From: Bradysia coprophila
Taxonomy: Eukaryota; Arthropoda; Insecta; Diptera; Sciaridae
Assembly: GCF_014529535.1 (NCBI RefSeq)
Contig: NW_023503372.1
Coordinates: 3,080,988 to 3,144,987, forward strand
Length of the DNA: 64,000 nucleotides
Direction: 5' to 3'
Below, piece by piece: positions 49,503 through 61,686 of this stretch (positions are counted from its first letter, which is position 1; each line of letters begins with the position of its first letter). The notes beneath the pieces were generated by a model. That model saw only the letters and a program-made list of their open reading frames with translations. It was not told the DNA's origin and did no database searches. Position numbers and translations under genes: made by a program.

Positions 49503-52500
49503 ATGCAGTGTTTACGTGTTTGGTTCACAATTTGGTTATGCGCTATCAGTGTAAACCAGTCAGTGGGAAGTCCTGTGGATACGTTGAATGTGGATAATAA
49601 AATCGTTGGTGTAAGTGCGGAATTCTAATTTGCAATTGAGAGAATGGTCTGATTTCAATGTTGATTTGTTTATGAGATCCTTTGCATTAATCAACCTTAC
49701 GGTGGAAAATGATCTGCAACCAGAAAGGATGAGCAATTTTGGTTGTGTAAGCTAAGAATTAGTTCCAACCATTTAAAGCCTTCGACTAAACTGACCGTTC
49801 AAAATGAATTTTTACTCTCAATAAATCATCAGCTAAATCTTAAATTTAACACAAACCCACCCCTAACGATGGTTGGTACGGCAGGGAGAATTTAATTCGT
49901 TTAGCTGCAGTAGTTTCGAAAAATGCAATTCATATTCCTATGTATATTATATGCAATGCAATAACACAGTGAAGAACTTGAAACTATGCACACCTTTTTT
50001 GTGCATTCTTAGAAATGCAAATTTTGCCAATGCAGTTGCATTCTGTATACCTTCAGAAAGTTATTCGAAAAATGCCGTACGTATACCAACAGCTTAAACA
50101 ACAAAACTTCTCAAACCGAATCCGCATATTTCCATTGCGAATCCTATAGGAAGTATAGTGCTATTCAACTGCAGAGACTACAACTCTACATCCATCTCTC
50201 TTATGAGACTGTACGATTGTGATGAAATGAGACTACTATCACTATTACTGTTAGAATAGACAGTATTTGAGAGTTGACCTTTCAGGATCATACCAAAGAA
50301 ATTGCAGAAGACGTTTTCCTACACTAATAAAAAGATTTCGGCAAAAAAATTCGACAAATAGCTATGCCGCTGTAGTTTTAACCAAGTCATAAACATCGTA
50401 GGATAGACGCAACTGTCTCCGGACATGTACCAGTATTTGACAACTCATTGTTCTTTCATTGATAAACTTTTTAATGCATGAAATAGGTCCGAACACTGGT
50501 GGGTCCACCGTACTTCTAATGAAAAATGAATTATTTTCCATAAATAGAGCAGATCTCATCATGCTAAGCTTTTCTATTAGAAATATTCTTTTGGCCCGGA
50601 AAAACAGTAGAGACATCTGTTGACGTTGACACGGTGAATATGAACTACAAACAGGCTTCTCCGCTCTGTCTACATACCTCCCGCTAGCATGTAATAGTAC
50701 AATACTGTCTTGCTGGGACATTTTTTGTTGAAAGTTTTATTTCGAGCCGAGTGCGAAGAATATATCCCACACGTTGAACCAAAAAAAAATCCCGGCAAGA
50801 AGTATCATACTTTGCGGTCTGAAAATGTGAAAAACTGGTTTTGAGCGAGACCGCAATGAGGCGTTTTCTGGCCGCAAGCAAGGAAATTAACTTACGTAAT
50901 TGCTTGTAAATTATTGTTTTGGTTTATGCGAAAACTTCACACGTCTTCGGCTCGTTATGCAACCCTCCCACTTGCCAAAACAACAAATTTACAATCTACT
51001 ATCATATCATAAGACGGTCGACAGGTTGCTCAATGTTATAGTTCAGTATATTGATCTATGAATGATTAATCACTTGCTTCGTCTATAACATTTTCAGAAT
51101 ATATCAGATACAACCTGAATACAACAGAATGAAACTACCCGGACAAAGTTTTTGCTCATTTTTGGAGGGTATACATTCTACTTTATGTTCTTGGACTTTC
51201 GGCAGATAAATTTTTCATGTCTATGAAATACTGCTCCATACTATGAATAAACTTTACTATGCAAGTTGTTAGTTATTGTAGCTCGCGGCGAATTCATTTT
51301 TCTATACAGAACACAAAAATGATTTGCCTGCAGTATATACCTTCAGCCGGAATGAGTTATCAAGTTTTCTCAGCTTCTCGCAATGAAATAAATTTCTTTC
51401 AAAAGTTTGAGATTCTATGCCTTATTGCCGTTGTCATATTTTATAGGACGATTGCATGCAATATACATTCGCTCTGGTTCACAGTTAAGTGAATAAGCTT
51501 TTAACATTTGAAAGTCATTAACCACCGAAATCTCTTTATCCGAATTTTCTTTTTCTTTGTTTGTTTTTTCAAATTTTTATTCTTCAAATTGTACACCAAC
51601 CAGGACTTGAACACGGCTGAATCTAAGCATGATGAGGCTGAAGTATCGGAACGGGACAACGAGGTGGGCTACTTGAGAAGAGCCGACGAAAAAGGTGCCG
51701 ATGCTTATCAGCATTTTGAAAGCTTTCATGATAAAGACGGCGATGCTTACGGTTATGAAAAGCACGAGGCCTTCGGGAAATCAAATAAAGACGAATCATC
51801 GAATGGCGAAAAAGGTAATTTGCAAAAGAAAGAAAATGTTTCTTCATCTTTTTCTTCATGTTTTTAATGTACACGATGGTAAACTTGTATACATCAGACA
51901 ATGAGTTTGCTAATTCTTCTTTAGCATCGTTTCGTTCTATTTTTTTTATCGTCTCATCTTCTGCTTGATAGAAACGGATTTTCTGTTTTTCTTCAATTAA
52001 AATTGTCTTATGTTTTATGAATCTGTTTCCATTGACATTGATGGTTGCAAAGTTGAAGAATTTTTATTTGAACAAAAAAATATTTTCCAGATAAAGACGA
52101 AGGCAGTCACTACAATTATGTACAGGAATTGGGGTATGTATTTTTACATAAATGCCACAATCATATAATTTCAATACTAACTTTAAGTTACATGTAGTGC
52201 ATGTAGTGTCAAGACAAAAAATAAGCGATGACTTTTGACATTGAACGGCAATGTTTAGTTAGGAATTTCCTACAACTTGCAAAACCGTATAAAGACTAGA
52301 CGGGTTTGTTTGCATGATTGGACCAGCTTAGAAGCAGCTGATGGAAATTCCTAACTATTATTTAACTCAAATTCACTGTTGTAAAATTTATTTTGTGGCT
52401 TCACAATATCCAACATACTTCTGAGTTGGAAGACTGCTCACAGTGGCGCAGCCAGTAAAAAATAAGTAATGCTCAAAACAAACGAGGCATTGAAAACGTG

Positions 52501-54634
52501 TTTTGGTCCTAGTTTTCATTGACAGATGCAGCAATCGCGATTTTGAATAGAAAAAGTTCTAACTTCATTTGACAGTTTCGAAAATTTCGTCATGAAAAAT
52601 AGGACCAAAACACGTTTTGAATGCCTCGTTTGTTTTGAGCATAACAGATTCTCCTCTGCGACAAATTAATTGAGAATCTAAACAAGCAACTTTAGTCTTA
52701 ATTTTCACTTGCTTTGACCAGTTACAGAACTGTGACCGTTGGTCAAATTTGTGTAACTGGTCAACTTTGTGTAACTGGTCAAAGTTGTATAACTAGTCAA
52801 AAGTGTACAATTGGTCAAAGTTGTATCAGTGATCATAGGTCATAGGTGTATAACTGGTCACAGTTGGGTAACTAGTCGCATTTGTATAAATGGTCAAAGT
52901 TGTATAACTGTTCAAAATTGAACACGTGGTCAAAGTCGTATAACTGGTGAAACTTATATATTTTGATGTTACAAAAAAGCCGTTAATGGATAAAGAAGAC
53001 TATGTCCTTATTTTGTAAATTTTTGGAAAAAGCGGAAACGTTTGCCTATCTCTGATTTTGTTTCAAATTTGCAACTTTTTATGAAAACGAAAACTAATTG
53101 AAACCGATTTATTTCCAGGGACAAGGCGAAATATCAGAAATACCAAGGCCACAATGACGACCCTGGAAAGGGAACTCACAGCAACTATCATTACAGTTAT
53201 AATAGCGACGATGATGATGACGAGGAGAAGAAACCGCATTATTCATCGAACTACAGCGAAGAAACGAAAAAAGATGATAGTTCCGACGAAGACAATGACG
53301 AAGGAGACGATGATAATGACAGTACCGATGAAGAAAAGACAACTAATTTTAGCTATAAAATCGTTTCGGACGATTATGCAGAAGATGATGGTCATGGAGA
53401 TGTAAATTCCAAAGGAAGTGATAACGGTAAGGGATATGGATTCAACTTTGGCCATGGTGACAAAAATACAGATGTCGACTATAGCATAAAGAGAAGTGAT
53501 TACACCGCTGGAGACGATAGCAATGACGATGACAATGAAGACGAAAGCGAAGATGAAAGTAGCGAGGATGATAGTAGCGAAGAGGAAGACGACGACAATG
53601 TAATAGTAAAAGATAAAACAATTAATGACGACGAGGGAAAAGGAAAAAATGCTAAGTCTTACAGCACATATACCACCTACAGTTCTGAGGAAGGAGACGA
53701 CGAAGATGGTGATGATGATAAAGAAGAAGATAACAAAAAACCTGTTGGGAACAAAAAGAAGCCGTTCCAGAAACATGTCATTCGATATGAAAACACCCAT
53801 CCTAAACCCGAAGACACCAAACACTCGAACAAAATCGTAGCGAACGACGACACAGAAGAAAGTAATGAAGCCCACGAAGATAATAACGGCCACGTTAACG
53901 AAGATGTAGAATTACATCAGCCTGTGAAACCACAACCACCAAGAGAGCATCGCACACAGTACGTAGTCCAAAGTGTACATCCGCAACCAACACCTCAAGT
54001 ATACATTCAACCTTCAAAGCCCACTATCATTGTGCAAGAACATCATGCAGGTTACAAGGTCGAAGAAAGTGGTGGCGATAAGGCATCTGATGATTCTGGT
54101 AAGGGACATGCGGGCAGCGTATCTACGCATCTATACGAAATTTATGTTACTCACGACACAGGTAAATCGAATGGAGGTGGAGGTGGTGGTGGAGATGATG
54201 CCAAGGGGTCTGAAGATGATGGCGGTGACGACGGTAAGGGAAAAAGCGAAAATTTAGTTATCGAAAAGTCGCAGAAACTGAACGACAAGGCTGATGCCAA
54301 TGACAACGGTGCTTATAACGTTAACATAAATTACGGCAAGAAGAAGGGGCTGAAGAAGAATGGAAAGAAAGGTTACCGAAAACGCAAAGGAAATCTAAAG
54401 AAAAAGAAAATCGTAAAACCACACAAATATGAAGTGGAAGAGTACATCGATAGCGAAGACGAAACGAAACAATCATCAGTCAGCACTAAAGAAACCTCAC
54501 AACCACAGCATAGAGAAGCGATAGTAGCCGGAAAAGGTTCATCTCCCCAGCACCATCGGGATAGCGATGACTACTCAAATGGACAGCAATTTTTATATGC
54601 CAGCGAAGCAGACAGTGATGCGTATTACTGGTAG
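49503..54634 (+). CDS. Secreted, very acidic 625-aa protein, 4 exons, DUF4779-like N-terminal part
   Basis: Exons: 49503-49610, 51604-51814, 52091-52133, 53119-54634; phases agree. Exon 1 holds a signal peptide (MQCLRVWFTIWLCAISVNQS). Exon 2 encodes GADAYQHFESFHDKDGDAYG, resembling DUF4779-type secreted insect proteins. Exon 4, 1516 nt, has no in-frame ATG until late, so ATG-based ORF finding misses its first 800 bases. That part is dominated by Asp, Glu, Ser and Asn; then come a Gln/Pro-rich stretch (~residues 390-415), a Gly run (GGGGGGG), a Lys-rich basic patch (GKKKGLKKNGKKGYRKRKGN), and an end in ASEADSDAYYW. The alternating acid and basic blocks suggest an extracellular matrix or cuticle protein, but no function is assigned. 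Intron 1 is 2 kb; the others are smaller. Confidence 0.75.
52469..52642. repeat. 174 bp MITE-like element in intron 3 of the acidic protein gene
   Basis: The ends are inverted copies of ~43 bp, starting ATGCTCAAAACAAACGAGGC and ending with its complement, with inner GTTTTGGTCCTA also inverted. No coding sequence. Confidence 0.65.
52716..52951. repeat. ~19 bp minisatellite in intron 3 of the acidic protein gene
   Basis: About twelve diverged units of TGTATAACTGGTCAAAGT follow each other. The reverse complement of this unit resembles the array at 57052-57250. Confidence 0.7.
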
Positions 54635-55323
54635 AATCAGCATAACCGAAAAAATCATCTAGCTGTAGCCCGAATATCAAGTGTTTGGGTGTGCCAAATA
54701 CCAATTTGTAGTTAAGTTAATTGTTGTAATCGTACTGATGATTTATTCTTGTAAATTATTGTAAGCAATTAGTTGTTAGGACGTAAAATTCCTGTTCGTT
54801 TAATCGTAACACTCTACTCTCTGACTGGAGTAAACTTTTATCTCAGCAACAAAGAACTCAGAGTCAAGATAGCATCAGTAATTCGTATACTCAAGATGTT
54901 TTTAGCTTTAAGACTGCCGACAGTGAATGCATTAGTGTAACTAATGCTTCAACGGATTAGAAGAAAAATAATTTTGTTAAATGCAACTGAAATAGAAAAT
55001 TGATGTCATGTGAGGAGTTCAAAATTATTGTCACTAATGTCATTAAAGCCCATTAATCCATTAACTACTGTCTGTCGTTTCTTTCATTTTTCGCATGCAA
55101 ATGTTCTAATCAATAAACAGAATCATGGAAAATAATTGACTAATGATTAAGTGCTATTAAGTCAAGAAGGTACAAGGTGACATGGTGTTAGGATATGCAA
55201 CTATGTAAAAGTATGGTCGATCGTTGTCCTTGTTACGTACAAATGACTAACAAAGTATGTAGACAATTTGATACAGGTGAGTATTTGACGAACCAAATTT
55301 TGTTGCATGCGAAAGTTTGCAAC

Positions 55324-55752
55324 CCACGCCATTAGTCGTATAAATTTATACGTCAGAGAGAGCTTTTTTCTCCTTTGTTACGATCTGTCAGTTTTTCTAT
55401 TTTGCGATTTAGTATGGAAATGAAAACTAAAATCGAGATATCTTTGCTGTTTTAAGTGGCTTTTCTTACTTTTTTGGACCAAAATGTTTTAAAGTGTGTT
55501 TGGAATCGATTGACATTAACAAAATAATAAAATAGAAAAAAATATTTTACAATCTGTTAATGCCAATCGATTCCAAACACATTTTAAAACATTTTGGTCC
55601 AAAAAAATACGAAAAACCACTTAAAACAGCAAAGATATCTCAATTTTAGTTTTCATTTCCATACTAAATCGCAAAATAGAAAAACTGACAGATCGTAACA
55701 AAGGAGAAAAAAGCTCTCTCTGACGTATAAATTTATGCTACTAATGGCGTGG
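55324..55752. repeat. 429 bp palindrome (foldback element), ~195 bp arms
   Basis: The left arm (55324-55519) starts CCACGCCATTAGT; the right arm (55556-55752) ends with the complement. Inner landmarks such as TGACAGATCGTAACAAAGGAG and GGTCCAAAA are inverted on the two sides. About 36 bases separate the arms. I see no target-site duplication. Confidence 0.75.
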
Positions 55753-57051
55753 ATTGTCCCCAACCCCTGGCGAAAATTATACATGATGTTTTCGATTCAT
55801 TTTACGTGAACTCCTTTGTTATATTCAACTTTCGCATGGGGCGGATAATAAACCAGAATCCATTGGATAAAGAATGGGGGATTGAAGTGTTTATAAGTTA
55901 TCTTTAATCGACGTAAAATATTATTCTAAACAAAAAATTATTCAACGGTATGTCTCTAAAATGCACTGACCTTTTTATGAGTTCATCAAAACTTCGAAAC
56001 GTACAGCCGCCCGTAAGAAAATTACAAAATGGCGGTCCTATATTTTTGATTTTACACTGTTTTTAGAAATTCTTTTGATCAGAATTGTCGAAGCCCATTT
56101 AGTTGCAGAACACTTTACACATTAGGTCAGCTCAGATTTCGGTTACTTTCATCGAGACTGGAATTGGCCACCGGCACATTTGGGTCGATTTAAGGTCGTA
56201 CATACTTTGTAAACAAAATTAATTTTATAAAAAAAAATCTGTGCCTTTTAGAGGCATACCGTCTAACAATTTTTTGCTTCAAATAACGTTCTGCGTTGAA
56301 TTGGTCAAAAGTTCAACCTCCTCATTCATTAATTCTGAAACAACCTTGTGATACTAGTGTGCCCTTAAGAAACTCTCGTCCTCGGCTCGGATTTAAAAAC
56401 TCTACACTTGTTGGAAAAGGCAGTTAACGAAACTTATTGTTTAAAAGCACATTTGTTAGTATGCTGTGATCACAAAATCGTTACCGCATGTAATGTAACT
56501 CATTTCAACAGCATCCAACATAATCTAATATTGCTGATAGGCAACACTGATAACAGAGTCGAATGTCGTACATCCTTCAGTTAATACTCTGCCGTGCTTC
56601 ACTGGTATTTGAACATACTCATTGCACTACTCCTAAAAACACTGAATCAAATTTGGGGTATTTAGTGATAACAGTTACCGTGAGCTCCCAGTGGGAGCCT
56701 CACACTTAAAATTGTCTGTATTGCACGTTTTAACTCATACAACGAAAACAATTCATCTATCTTTACAAAAGAAACAAAGCGCTTACGGTCAACCTCCAAG
56801 AATTTTTATATTAATGCTACAGTTGGCGACTTTGACATACGTGACTCTGACTCATTTTGTTTCAGCTGTTTTCCAACTTGTTTTCCAAGACAGGTGTTTG
56901 TACTTGTTTATACGGGTGAAATAGTTAGACATGCGTACTTGGTAGTGTTTATATGAGTAGATCCGCTGACGAACAGCTGAAACAACATAAACCACTTATT
57001 TTAAAGTCGCTACCATCGTGAGCAATGTCAACAAGTAATGTAAACTTTTAT

Positions 57052-57250
57052 AACTTTGGCCAGTTACATAACCTAGACCAGTTCAATAACTTAAACCAGT
57101 TACATAACCTAGACGAGTTGCATTACTCAGACCATTTACACAGCCAAGACCACTTACAGAGTCTAGACCAGTTACATAATCTAAACCAGTTTGTCGGTTA
57201 TATAATGAAAAACAAAGAAATAAATACGGTCAAAGTTGAATAACTGGTCA
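57052..57250. repeat. 18 bp minisatellite, inverse of the 52.7 kb array
   Basis: Around ten diverged units of CCAGTTACATAACCTAGA. The last units pass into GGTCAAAGTTGAATAACTGG, the reverse-oriented unit of the array at 52716-52951. The open frame over it (72 codons) is a repeat by-product. Confidence 0.7.
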
Positions 57251-57736
57251 AATATATGAATGTAAATTCATATCTATTACAGCCGAAGATCATCTTAAGT
57301 TCCCCTGAATTGTCTCTACGAATAAAAGACTTTAAGGAATCAATTCTGTTGCAACATGTTTACACAGTTCACGCAACGATCACATTAAGTACAATACTGC
57401 TCTAATAGTAATAGTAGAAAGAAAATTAAATTCAGCACAGAAAGGAGGTGCTGATGATGATATGTGGCGTAGATGATGAGTTGCTTGAGAAAAGCAAATG
57501 ATGTTCACGAACTTTTGAATGACCAACCAATCTACCACTTAAATACTGAGTGGAGTCTGCACCTCCTGGGTACAGTATTGAATTACAAAAAATAAGAAAT
57601 TGTTAATTTCCTGTAAAACACAAAATTTATTAAACGAATTTTGGTATTCTATTCTACAAACATTGCGGCTGAGTGAAATATACATTGCATAGTAACGGGT
57701 AACATGGACATGGACAACAATACATCGACTTAATAT

Positions 57737-58598
57737 CTATTTCGTCGTAACCTTTTTGTGTCCATAGCCACAAAGGCTATTTATGAATTTCTGAAAGTAA
57801 ACCATTAAATTGAATAGAGCAATAACAAAGAGAACCAAAGCCGATCCAAACAAATCATCGTTACGCGTTCGAATAGCATCATATTTGTACAATACAATGA
57901 CAATGTATAACGTTGCTACGAACGGACCAACCACCCACAGAATCCAACCGAATGCATTCAACCACACGTGCAACTTGGATGGTACATTCTCCACGTCGTA
58001 TTTGCTGGCCGTTGTCGGTTGATCGTTATCCTCGACATTTATTGTTGTTGTTTCGGTCAGTTCGGCATCCCCATTTCTGGTTGTTGACTCTGCCTTCGTT
58101 TCGTTATCGGGAAATATATTGAGACAACCGAACTTACAGCATAAGGCACAGCCACATACGGTACAGGATATACAGCAACAAAGCAGGAACGGCACAATGA
58201 GTGTGTCGATGACTCCCTGCCAAATTCAATTAGTAGAATTAATTTCATGAGATATCGGCGTCGGTAGCAGTAACAGCAAAGGTATTTTCCATTTTCCATC
58301 AACTTACAATGATGATTCCAACAATAGCAGCAGTTCTCCATGAATCAATTTGTGTGCATGTCGGTGGCAGGTCGAAGGCAGCACTTTGTTCGGTTGAGAT
58401 GCAATGAATTTTTTCGTCCGAATTATCGAGTCGTTTCAGGTAACTGATCGACGAGATGAGAAGAGCTATACCAAATGCCTGGATAAAATTTGATGGAAAA
58501 ATTAACGGAGAACGGGAAAATTTCATGCACGCTGTGTTATATACCGTAACGTAAGACGAAAACGATGTGGCACTTTCTCGGGTTGTTAAGATTCCCAT
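57737..58598 (-). CDS. Four-helix membrane protein of unknown function, 3 exons
   Basis: Exons: 58545-58598, 58308-58478, 57737-58216; 234 aa with consistent phases. Predicted membrane helices: AFGIALLISSISYL, a second spanning the junction TAAIVGIIIGVIDTLIVP and running into a Cys-rich stretch (LLCCCISCTVCGCALCCKFG), then LNAFGWILWVVGPFVATLYI, and SALVLFVIALFNLMVYF. Between helices two and three lies a ~45-residue polar loop rich in Thr, Glu, Asn and Asp. The Cys cluster could be palmitoylated or bind metal. I do not recognise the family. Intron 1 (66 nt) is in frame and stop-free, so retention would extend the protein by 22 residues. Confidence 0.75.
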
Positions 58599-58770
58599 GT
58601 TGTTGTTATCTGTTGCGTTATGTTAAATTACGGAAAATTGGAACGTTACCGGGCACCTTTAAACGAAAAAATGAATTTCAGGGAATGACAAATAACCAAT
58701 AGTGCTGGATGAGGAATAACTAAACAACGCTAAATAAGCAAAACTCTCAATTGAGGGTTTAATATACTAC

Positions 58771-58875
58771 TAAGGCTTAATCCGCGCTTCAAACCGTTTA
58801 CTCACCGTTTACGCAACAACAATGGAGAGAGAGAGAGAACGATGTGCAAACGGAGTAAAGTTCTGATTAAACTTA
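58771..58875. repeat. ~105 bp palindromic repeat, copy 1
   Basis: It starts TAAGGCTTAATCCGC and ends with a rough inverted match TGATTAAACTTA. It shares CTTAATCCGC.CTTCA and CCGTTTACTCACCGTT with the copy at 62245-62356. It lies upstream of the four-helix gene. Confidence 0.5.
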
Positions 58876-59330
58876 ATACTTATCGCTTAGTATGTTAAAC
58901 ACAACTATGGTATAGATCAACCAAAAGTAAGACTTCATAACATATGCTAATCCTCACTCAACTTTTGTTTATCAACAATATTTGAACAAAGAGAGTTATA
59001 CGGTGGTCTCTCTTGGTTCCGCGGTTTCTGCAAGTTCAGATTTTGCTATTTCGAATATTATTTTCGCTCTCAATCATTCGGTTTATTCAATGCATTGGTT
59101 TATTGCTAATAAAGCGAAACCGCACAGTACTTTAAGCTCGTACAAAGTGTCGGGGCTGATAACATTGTTCACGTTTGTAAAATTTAGAATTTGAACGGAT
59201 GAGTTTATTCATTTGGTGGTTAGAGCTCAGTACGTCACGTCACAGACTATTTTAAAGAAAATATTTTCTCAATTATAGACCATGCCATAGCACTACTCCT
59301 AACGATAACAAGTGCAACAAGTGTCGAATT

Positions 59331-59411
59331 TGGAGGTTGTAGTAATAGGAGGTTGTAGTAATAGGAGGTTGTAGTGATAGGAGGTTGTAGTGATAGGAGG
59401 TTTTAGTGAGG
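59331..59411. repeat. 16 bp minisatellite, five units
   Basis: The unit GGAGGTTGTAGTAATA is repeated five times; later units carry TGATA in place of TAATA. It is nearly pure, so it may be length-variable. Confidence 0.8.
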
Positions 59412-59963
59412 AGATTGTTTGTATGTTTCAAATTATACAATCAAAACTACGTCTTTTCGTTACAAAAAGCAGGTAGAGCCTACGGTGATTTCATCCAAGG
59501 TTCTTGATTTCATCAGTATTTGAATATTTTATATGTTAATGCTAGAAGCGGTGCTATGACCATTTGTTCCAAATAACTGTGAACGCGAACCACGACGATT
59601 TCATCCATAGACGACATAACCTTTGAATTTTGCTGAAATTTTGATGCACCGTATACTTATAGTAACACAGGGACGGATGCACAGGGACGGGACATTTGAA
59701 CATGTACCTTTTAGTGTATCATTCAAGAAAATTGTTACAAATCATTTGTACAGTGAATGTCAAGCGAATGTATGTTTAAGTTTGCTTCAGCTGTTTTACC
59801 AGCTGTTCCATTCACACAATTACACTGTACATGCCATTCTTCTTAGACTTAGTCACTTAGTATGATCATGACTATGAAACCCGTGTAGAGGTGTATGTTT
59901 GTATGAGTCTTCCAGCTGGTAAAGCAGCTGTGTAGTAAACTCGAACAAAAAATCGGTTGACAT

Positions 59964-60680
59964 CACGGCCTTAGAGTAATTATACCTAGAGAGGAAATTA
60001 CGAACAAAATTACGTAAAAAAAGTGGCCCCTACAGCACATACGAATTATTTGATAGTTGGAGTTTTTTCCTACTAATTTGCCCACCAAAATTAGTGCGTA
60101 CAATTCAAGCCTACTAAAATGATTATATTAGTCGGACATTGAATTACATCGAAATTGATCAAAAATGTCTATAGATTATTAACCGATTAACCGACTATGA
60201 ACCCAATGTTCAGTAAGGCTGTAAATACGCTAATTAAGTTCCATAATTTATCAATTTGTTGAATATACCTGTCGTCACACAAATCATTCGGAAAAACGGT
60301 CTCTGCGCACAAAATTATACCGGAAAAATGAACATTTGTTGCCTCTTACGCTCCTACTTCGGCAGTCCTTAATAAAACATATTTCCACATGGTACAATGC
60401 ACCGTATTTTAATTTGAATGATTGAATTGAATTGAATATTTAAATTGTTTAAACAAAATTAAGAATCACAACGTCGCGACGCGAAAAACAACAACATGGA
60501 AAATTGACAACTATCAAAATAGTCAACGCCTACATGTGTTGGTGTAAAGTCATACGAAATATGAATATTATACAAACTGATGTAGGGGCCACTTTTCGCC
60601 GTACGTAATTCCTGTCTAGGTATGATTAGTCTAAGATCACGGCAGAGTAAAAGTAAACCAGGTAACTTTTACTCTGCCGT
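59964..60680. mobile_element. 717 bp TIR element with 9 bp target-site duplication
   Basis: The direct repeat GGTTGACAT lies at 59955-59963 and 60681-60689. Inside, the left arm (59964-60034) and the right arm (60580-60643) are inverted copies with CACGGCCTTAG..., TACCTAGA and AGTGGCCCCTACA. At the right end a further small hairpin (CACGGCAGAGTAAAAGT and complement, 60638-60681) suggests a secondary event. A 9 bp duplication fits MULE-type elements. No coding sequence. Confidence 0.65.
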
Positions 60681-61507
60681 GGTTGACATTAACTGCACCT
60701 TACGTACGGGTCATTTGCTGTCTGAACATATTGTGCATTTTGTAAGATTAATTTAAATTGTTGTCTTTACAATAGTTTACTCAATAATGCACGGCGGCGC
60801 ATACATTCGTGCGAAACTAAAAGTACAAAATGTTCTGAAAACCGATAAGAAACATTTTGTTACCTATTTAGTGCCGATAAGCATATGAAAACAAAAGAGC
60901 GATTACACAACCGGTTGTATCAAGTTTTTTTTTACTGCACCGCAAAACAAATTATTATGTAAACCAAGGTCACAATCTACACAAACTTGTCCAATTAAAT
61001 TTTTTGTTTTCTAAATATTTTTGAATTAATTGTTGTTGTTATACGCACGCATCTGGATACGTATCTCCGGCAATAACACTAAGCATCACCACATTTATCA
61101 GTTGTTTTCATTTTTGTGAAAAGTGGTGACAAGAATGTATACTCCAAAAAAATGTTCGCTTTATTTTGTAGACACCGGTACTACACTACACCTACTAAAT
61201 TCGTTCTAAATTTTAATCAAAAATCGCGATGATCTATACGACAAAAGGTACATTTTTAATTGAATTTCGCTTTACGTGCACTGTGGTTTTTCATTGGAAA
61301 ACAACAGAAATTGGTTAGACCTAAAATGCACAGCAGAGACTGACAGGTCTTGGTAAAAACATTTTTTGTTGACGACAGCTGAAAACAAAAAATAAAAAAA
61401 TTCTCTCCGGCGTTATAGTGTGCACCTCGTGCTGCTTCGAGATACAATATTTTTGACTGTGTTATAAAAATGAAGCGGAAAGTTTTTGAATGCGAGATTA
61501 ACTTTTT

Positions 61508-61686
61508 GGCTATAACAACGCACTTCAAGCATGAGTGGTACTCTAAATAGGGTACTGAAACTGGACAGTGTATCGAAGAAATTTTAGCACTGTAAAAAAG
61601 TTCGCGCAATTTTTTCATACAAAATAGTACTCTATTTGACAGCTGTCTTTAATGGCACTTTTGCTTGAAGTGCGTTGGCTATAGCC
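61508..61686. repeat. 179 bp MITE-like element
   Basis: The ends are inverted: GGCTATAACAACGCACTTC and the complement GAAGTGCGTTGGCTATAGCC. Inside, a second pair (AGAGTACCAC-like and GTACTCTA) is inverted. It lies partly under an unrelated 120-codon open frame. No coding sequence. Confidence 0.6.

Larger units (their letters stand above)
54635..57736. other. Intergenic, repeats only
   Basis: Probable 3' UTR of the acidic protein gene at the left. The palindrome at 55324-55752 and the minisatellite at 57052-57250 are listed separately. On the right, AATAAA on the minus strand at 57626-57631 is about 106 bases past the next gene's stop and is its likely poly(A) signal. A 77-codon frame at 56691-56924 looks like chance. 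Confidence 0.5.

Noticed and set aside
53243-53893. 216-codon open frame on the minus strand
   Set aside because: It is the antisense of the Asp/Glu codon-rich exon of the acidic secreted protein; the hydrophobic Phe/Val/Ile translation is the expected complement of GAT/GAA codons.
61256-61618. 120-codon minus-strand open frame
   Set aside because: It overlaps a MITE (61508-61686), so part of it is repeat sequence; no family pattern.
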